NCBI GenBank assembly: GCA_937890825.1
Contig: CALADS010000049.1
Span: 1 to 60,823, forward strand
Origin: an uncultured Bacteroides sp.
Lineage (GTDB): Bacteria; Bacteroidota; Bacteroidia; Bacteroidales; Bacteroidaceae
DNA: 60,823 bases
Direction of reading: 5' to 3'
In this document: positions 36,601-45,600 of the stretch, one piece after another
Layout: every line of letters begins with the position of its first letter
Numbering within the stretch: the stretch's first letter is position 1
The notes under the pieces: model-generated
The model's database searches: none
The model's input: the letters and a program-made list of their open reading frames with translations, nothing else
What the model was told of the DNA's origin: nothing
Translations under genes and position numbers: made by a program

Positions 36601-39600
36601 AGACTTATGGACACATAAACAAAAACAGATCTATCCCATTTCTAAGAAAGGATATTGATTTCCCAAGTATTGCTGCATTGGAAAATGTTACAGAAAAGGG
36701 GCGTAAGGATGGTAAGAAAGAAATCAGCTATTCTAAAACCGATGTTTTCAAACATCGTGTAATAGAAAAAGAAAGTGCGCCTAAGCCACAGAGTGTAAAG
36801 GATGGTATTATCGCTTCTATCTACCTTCATGGTCGTGTAGATGTGCCTTATATTTCAGAGCAATTGGGTTTAGAACAAGAAAAAGTAAGGAAGGATATTA
36901 TTGAAAGCGGATTAGGTTTTGAAAATCCGACAACAATGGATATTGAAGTTTCTTATGAATATCTTTCCGGTAATGTCCGCGAAAAGCTGAACCAGGCACG
37001 TGAGGCAAATACAGATGGTCGCTATGATGTTAATATTAAGGCACTGGAAGCAGTTGTCCCGATGAATATTCCCGCCCATTTGATTCAATTCTCACTAGGG
37101 TCTTCATGGGTGACACCGAAGCTGTACACTGATTATATTCAAGAAAGAACGGACTTGGATGTAAGTTTGACTAATGCAGGTGGTACATGGGTGATGAAAA
37201 AGCCTTATTCAGTAAATAATGAAAAGAATAAAGCTCTTGGTGTACACAGTGAGATTTGCAATAAGATAGTTTATGGGCATGAATTGATTGAAGCTGCATT
37301 GCAGAATAGAACAATCAGTGTGACAAAGGTTATTAAACACTATAATGGTGAAACTGAAACAATCGTTGATAAGGACGCAACCATGGCTTGTGCTAATAAA
37401 ATTGATGAAATACGTCAAGACTTTAGAGATTGGGCACGGCAGAAAATGCAGAGTGATACGGAACTTTCGCAAGAAATTGAACGTGTTTACAATGAGCAGT
37501 TTAATAATTTTGTTCCTAAAGAAATTCATGATGAATTTATTCCAGAACACTTTGGAGGTGCCGCTAGCATTGTTAATGGCAACCGATTTAGTTTGAGAAA
37601 ACACCAGGCTAAAGCTGCCATCCGTGCAACAACGCAACCGTTAATGCTCGCACATGAAGTTGGTACTGGTAAGACATTTACTCTTATTACAACAGCAATG
37701 GAGATGCGTAGACTTGGAACAGCACGCAAGCCTATGATTGTGGTACAAAATGCGACAGTTGGACAGTTTGTAGGCAGTGCTAAGTCTTTATACCCCAATG
37801 CTCGTATTCTTACTTTAGAAGATGCAGATCGTAAGGCTGAAGGCAGAATGAATTTCTACGCTAAGATTCGTTACAATGATTGGGACATGATTGTTGTTCC
37901 TCAATCCGTATTTGAACGCATTCCGGATAGCCCAGAACGTGAAGCTCGTTTCATTCAAGATAAGATTGAAGAGAAAATGCGTGTTATAGAACAACTTCGT
38001 GATGCTTCAGACGAACGAGATCCAATAGTAAGACGTGCTGAAAAGGAACTTGAAAACCTAAAAGACGAATTAAATAATGTTCGATTAAAGCTTTCATCTC
38101 CTAAAGCATCAGTCGAAAAAGATTCAAAGGATAAGAAGCGAGAAGCCAAGGCTAAGCAAAATGCTGTTGTTAAAGCACAGGAAATGCTTGATAGGGAAAC
38201 TGATGATACCATGAACTTTGATGACATGGGCATAGACGCACTGCTGATTGACGAGGCTCACGAATACAAACATCTTGGCTTTGAAACAGCCATGCAACGT
38301 GGCGTGAAAGGTGTGGACCCCTCATACAGCAAAAAAAGTCAAGGCGTTTATTTGAAAACGCAAGCTGTCCTGGAGAATAACAATGGTAGAAACGTAGTCT
38401 TTGCTACCGGTACACCTATCAGCAACACTGCTGCTGAAATCTGGACTTTTATGCGTTATCTGATGCCGGCAGATGTGATGAAGAGTTATGACATTTTCTA
38501 TTTCGATGATTTTGTAAGAAATTTCGGACAAATAGAGCAAATACCTGAGTTTGGCGCCAGTGGTAAATACAAGGAGGTAAACCGATTTAATGGATATACC
38601 AACCTTCCAGAACTTGAACGTATTTGGCTGGGAGTAGCCGATACTGTTCTGACAAAGCAAGCTGGAGGTGTTAGTGATAAAATCCCTTCTATGGAAGGGG
38701 ATAAGGCACAAGATGTCTATTTGCCACAAACAAAGGCTTTAAGAAGCGTAATGAAATACGTCAAGAAGCAACTAGAAGCTTTTGAACAGATGAGCGGTAA
38801 AGAGAAGAAGGAACACACTCATATTCCTCTTGTAATGTATGGAATTGCTAAAGCTGCTGCTGTAGATGCACGATTAGTTCTGAATGATGCAGCAGATGAA
38901 ACGAACAGCAAGACTAATGAAACAGTTAGACAAACCCTTAAAAGTCTTGAAGATAGTAAGGAGTATAATGGGACAGTTGCAATTTTCGCTGATAATTATC
39001 AGAACAAACAGAGTGGATTCAACCTTTATGAAGATGTGCGTGATAAACTGATTGATAAAGGTGTACCTGCAGATCAAATCGTTATTATGCGTAGTGGCAT
39101 GTCCATTAAGAAGAAACTTGAAATCTTTGATAAAGTAAATCGCGGAGAAGTTCGTGTAATCATGGGAAGTACGTTTACTCTTGGTACCGGAGTAAATATT
39201 CAGGAACGTCTTCATACACTTATTCATGTAGATGCTCCTGTTAGACCTATGGACTATACTCAACGAAACGGACGTATCTTACGCCAAGGTAATTTGCATA
39301 AAGAATGGGGAATCCCAGTAAGAGTGCTTCGATTTGGCGTAGAAGATAGTCTGGACGTTACAGCTTACCAGCGCCTGAAAACAAAGGGTGCTATTGCTGA
39401 TAGTATCATGAATGGCAAGCAGTTGATTGCAGACAGCATGAATAATCGTGTGCTGGAAGAAGAACAAGATGTTTTTGGTGATATTACGGCACAACTTAGT
39501 GGTAGCGAGTATGCTCTGTTGAAAAATCAAATAGAGAAACAGGTTAAGAAACTTGAAAGTAGACGCAGCCAATGGGAACAAGACCAGATGTATATTCATA

Positions 39601-42600
39601 ATCAGAAGCCAAGGTTGAAAGGTATGATGATTTCTGCGCAAGAGCGTAAATCAAATGCTGAATCCTTTCTAAAGAAAGTTGAAGGCATTGATGATGTGGT
39701 AATCCATGTTGGAAAGTTACAGTTTAAGAATATTGATGCAATGGCAGACTATATTAAAGACTATAACAGTAAGCAACGTGAAGTTCAAGAAAAAATCAGA
39801 TCCGGCCGTGATGATAAAGCATCTTCTAAATTAACTGTCACTATTGGAGGATTCGCGTTTGATATAGATAGTGAAACTACGAAAGATATCAAATACACTG
39901 CATCTGGAATGGTTACCTCAACTTCTACAAAGATGCGTTATACTTGCAAAGAATTAGGTCTTATTGACGTTCCGGTTGATGGACAAAAAATAAAGAATGC
40001 TATCAATGATATTCTTGATGATGTTCTTAGCGGTAATGATTTCAGAGAAATAATAGAAACTTCATCAGCAGCTATACAGCGTTATGAAGAAGGCATTAAG
40101 CAATTGGAAGCTCGTGAAGGTAAACCTTTTGAAGATGCAGAAGCATTAGAGCAGGCTAAAGCAAAACTGGAAGAGTATGATGAACTGATGAAGAAAGAGC
40201 TGGAAGAGAAGGAAGCTAAGTATGCAGAAATAGACAGCGAAGTAGAAGAAGCTACGGAAGTGGTTGCTGTAGAAGAGGAAGAAGAAGAGGAGGAGGAAGG
40301 TGATGAGGATACTCTTTATCGAGAAGTTACCGACGACAGCGAACTGGCGTGGCTGGAGAACCAACCGACGGTGAAGGCCTACCGTGCAATGCAGGTGATT
40401 GACGGACGATTGTATTCACCCATGGCAAGTGGCAAGAAGAAAAAACTTGGTGCCGGCTATGGATTGAATAAGTGGGACGTGGCTACCGAGATGGCTTTCA
40501 ATGTGACGGATGAAATGCTGGCAGAAGTTGAAAAGCTCAACAACTCTAATGAAAAGGGTTATGTAAACGTGATACCTGGCGTTCTCCGTTTTGAAAAGGC
40601 TTCTAAGACCGGTAAAGCATCGTTGAAGTATCATCTTGTGACCGATGAAACAGATGTGTGGGCCGCTTATAATCCATATAACCACAACAGCGATTCAATG
40701 CTTAATGACCAGTTTAAGGCTGCATACAGACGCGGAAACATCGTGGTGGTGGAAGCAGAGGTTCCTGTTGGTGACCTTGAAAGTGGTTATCGGGCTCCTT
40801 ATTCTAAGGATGCAGTGGGTAAGACTGAATGGAAGTCTGGCGATGTGGCTGCACAATTCCCAGATGAAATGAAACGTACCGTGTACCTTAGCCGCTATAC
40901 CAAGCCTGTACGTATTCTTAGTAATACTGAAGTTGCCAAATGGATTGGTGAGCGATTGAGAAAGGCTGAAGAAATAACAGGTGAACCTATTACGCTTTAT
41001 GAAGCTTCCTTTCATCCGGAAGTGAAACGCTTGTTAGAAGATGACGGATTTACGTTTGTGCCGGTTGAGCAACCGAAGGGGAAGGTAAGCAAGGTGTTGG
41101 AAGGCCATCCGGACTATATGAGCGATGATAAGATTGCAGCTATCGACGAGGCATTAAGCAATCAAGATAGTTGGCTGCAGCGTGGCGGTGACGGTTCATT
41201 CTCTGATGAAGAATTGTCATACGAGAATGATCCTGTTGCTAAATGGTTGGGTGAAAGCAAGCGTTCAAGGAATCAGCAACAGGAAGCACAACGTATGCGT
41301 GAGCGTATAGTTAAGCGTGCTAATGAATTGGCCGTTCAATTGAATTTGGACAATGTGGAAATTATAACTGACACTTCTACGCTGAAAGGCAAGAAAGCCC
41401 GTGCAAAGGGGTGGTTTAGTCCTAAGACTGGTAAGATTGTTGTGGTTGTTCCGAATCATAAAAGTATAGCCGACGTGGAACAAACGGTATTGCATGAAGC
41501 GGTGGCTCACTACGGATTACGTAAGTTGTTCGGTGAACACTTTGAAGATTTCCTTAGGAATGTCTATAATAATGCAAGTGAAGATGTTCGCAGGAAAATT
41601 GACGGACTTGCTGCAAAACATGGATGGGATTCTGATAAGGCTACTGAAGAATACCTAGCCTCGCTTGCAGAGAATACCAATTTCGAAAATGCGATTCATG
41701 AAGGATGGTTCTCGAAGATTAAGACTTTCTTTATGGGAATGTTGGCTAAGGCCGGTGTGAAGTTGGGGGTAGAATTAGGTGATAATGAACTTCGCTATAT
41801 TTTGTGGAGAAGCTATGAGAATTTGGCTGAACCAGGAAGATACCGTGACGTTATAGAACAAGCTGCTGACATTACTATGCAGTATGAATTGGGAGTGGGG
41901 AACTATGCAAATAGTTCCTCCGGCCCATTATATGCGGCAGATGATCTGTTTTTGAGGGAAGAAAAAAACTTATCTGATGTAATTGATGAGTTTACTTCAA
42001 AATATAACAGTGTGCCTGTGGAGATTATACACAATGATATTAGTGTAGATGAACTAATGGAAATGTTTAATGTTGACGAGAGTAAAGCTAGTGAGATGCA
42101 GGCTGATATACGAAAAGGAAAAGCTTCTGGAGCATATATTCCCCAATTAAAAAAAATATTTATATTTGCTGACACTATAAGCGGAGAATTTGAATCTACA
42201 TTGTTTCATGAAAATATTCATGCTATATTAGATAAATTGTATGCTGATAATAGCAGGGATATAGCGGATGCGTATTATAAAGCAACTGAGGGTAAATTTG
42301 AAAGATTTAAGAAGATAATCAATAAAAAATACTTTCCTGAAGAAGTTGCAGAGGAATTTTTCACTTATGCTTTAGGTTATAGTATGGAAGATGGTAAATT
42401 TAATAGAATAGATGATTTTCTTCCTGCATCCTATCAACCTTTATTAGAACAAATACTAAAAACTATTGGTTATGAAAGAGAATCAGAAATTCGAAGAAGA
42501 CGAAATGGAACAGGAAATAACAGAACGTTTCTTGGAAGATATAGAGAAAAATGGGCTATGTGGTTACGGAAGGCTAAAGAGCATTTTTCCAACTTCACGT

Positions 42601-45600
42601 CAGATGAAAGCGATGTCTTCTTCCGAGATGGAGACCCAGAAGTCCATGAACGAACATTTGCCAGAAGACAGTACGAAGAACGGGTAAAGACCGGTATATA
42701 TCAAATGCAGGAAGCTCTGCAAGATAGTATGCTTGGCTTAAAAGAGGCTATGAAGGCTATTCTTGGCAAGCATAGTAAAATTGAAGATGTAGATGGTTAT
42801 GAAAATGCGTACCTTGGTGAGAATAGATTGTCGAGTGTGAACCAGGCGGAAGCTGATGCGTTTGCTCGTATGAAATTCAAACCGCTTATTGATGAGATTG
42901 CAAAGCTGGTGCCGGACGAAGAACACATGTATGAACTGACAGATTACATGATGGCCAAGCATGGGCTGGAGCGTAATGAGGTGATGGCCCGACGTGCGGC
43001 TACTAAGGATGTACAGAAAGAATTTGGTGCTGAATTGCGCAAGGCTCAACGTGCGGCAAATAAAAATCCATTAGACCATGATGCAGCCGATAAATTGGAA
43101 GAAATCAAGCTGCTGATGCAAGAACGTGAGGAGGAACTCTATTTTGAATACCGCGCGAAGGACTATGCAGGTTTGACAGCATTAACCGGTGAGGAAAGTG
43201 TGATGGATGCAGAAAATGTAGCCTCAACATTAGTTAATGATTATGAAGCTACTCACAATACCGATGAGCTGTGGGATAAGATAAACGACATTAGTCGTTC
43301 TATTCTTCAGAAGTCATACGAATGTGGATTGATGGATAAGGCGACGTACAACGATATTTCTTCTATGTACAAGCATTATATTCCACTTCGAGGTTTCGAT
43401 GAAAAGACCAGTGCTGAAGAATATGCTTACCTTACTCACAAGGATAGTGCTTTCAATGCACCTATTGTAAAAGCAATGGGACGCAAATCAAAAGCGGATA
43501 ATCCTCTTGCTTATTTACAATCCATGGCCGAAAGTACCATAATGCAAGGTAACCGCAATAAGCTGGTGAAGCAACGCTTCCTGAACTTTGCTTTGAACCA
43601 TCCGAGTGATTTGGTGAGTGTGAGCGAACTTTGGCTGAAGCATAACGAGATTACCGATGAATGGGAACCGGTATTCCCTGATAACATTGAAGCTAAGGAT
43701 TCGGCCGAAGAGGTGGAACGTAAGATGCAGGACTTTGAACAGCGTATGATGCAACTGGCAGAGGATCATCCGGAGGACTACAAGAAAGGAAAGGATGCCG
43801 TAGGTATTCCTTACCGTGTGGTAACCGACAGAGATTTGCATCAGCACCAGGTTGTGGTGAAGCGTAACGGACGTGATTATGTAATCACAATCAATGGCAA
43901 CCCACGAGCTGCACAGGCGTTGAACGGACAAACCAATCCGGATAACGATATGTCGGGAGCTATTGGTGCTATTCTTCGTGCCGGTGAGAATGTAAATCGT
44001 CATTTGAGCGCTTTCTATACTACTCGCAATCCGGACTTTGTTGCATCCAACTTCCTTCGAGATATGCTTTATACCAATTCCATGGTATGGGTGAAGGAAG
44101 GTAAGAATTATGCTTTACGTTTCCATCGCAATTATGCTATGTTCAACCCGGTTAAGATGAAAAGGCTGTTGGCGAAGTATCGTAAAGGCGAATTAAATAT
44201 GTCTGATAAGACTGAATCTTTGTTCCATCAGTTTATGTCTAACGGTGGTGAAACGGGTTATGTGAATATCCGGGATATTGAGAAGCATAAGAAAGATGTG
44301 ATGCAGGAACTTCGTAAGAGCAAGGGTAAGTTGCCATTGAAGAAAGCGTGGGATTTGCTTAGTGAGCGTTTTGATGAAGTGAACAGAGCCGTAGAAAACT
44401 GTGCTCGTTTTGCCGCATTTGTTACGTCACGAGAAATGGACAGATCGGTTGAACGTTCCATCTACGATGCAAAGGAAATCAGTGTAAACTTCAACAAGAA
44501 AGGTAGTGGTTCTAAGTTTTATGATGCAGTAGGGCAAACAAGATTGGGTAATGCAGCAGCATTGACTGGTGGTCTTGGTAGAACAGGCTTTGTGTTCTGG
44601 AATGCAGCCATTCAAGGTTTAACCAATTTTGGCCGACAATTAAATGAACATCCGCAGAAAGCTTATACAGGTGTTGCATCTATGTTTATTCTTGGTGCGA
44701 TTATTGCCCAGCTTGGCTTGGATGATGATGACGAAGAAGATAAGAAAAACAGCTACTACAATTTGCCAGAACATGTAAGACGCAGTAACATTCTGTTTAA
44801 GGCTGGCGATAGTTGGGTGTCTATTCCGCTTCCGGTAGAATATCGTGCTGTTTATGGATTGGGTGAGTTGATGATGTCGACCATCGGTGGTAAGGAACAT
44901 CTTACTGGCAGTGAAATTGCCATGCAGATTGCCGCACAATTAAGCCAGGTAATGCCTTTAGACTTGATGAATGACGGTGGGGTCATGGGATTGGTACCAA
45001 GTGCTGTTAAACCTTTTGCAGAGGTGTACGAGAATAAGAGCTGGACCGGCCTTCCTATCTACAAGGATACTCCTTACAACAAGGATATGCCGGAATGGAC
45101 CAAGGCTTACAGCAACTCCAACAAATATATTGTAGGCCTGTCTGCTGCCATGAATGAGGCTTCTGGAGGTGACAAATACACCAAAGGAACCATTGACTGG
45201 AATCCTTCTAAGGTTGAGTATTTGTTGAATGGTTACTTTGGCGGTGTGTTCAATACCATTAACCGTATGGCAAAAATGGCAGAGACGGTTGCAGGAGCCA
45301 GAGACTTCGATCCACAGAGTTTCTTGATTATGAACCGAGTTGTTAAGGCCGGTGATGAACGTACTGAACATCGTGCTATCAATAACGAATATTTCCGTTT
45401 GCAGGAAAAGCTGGAGAATGTAGGAAAGCGATTGAGACATTATGAGAACGACACCATGAACGGTGTGTTTGATTATGCAGAAAAGATTGATTTCCTTTAT
45501 AATTCTCCTGAGTATGCTCAATATGAGATTTACAAACAACATCAGAAATATATCAATGAGCTTTATGATGTGTTGAAGATTGTAGTTGATGAGCAGGAAA

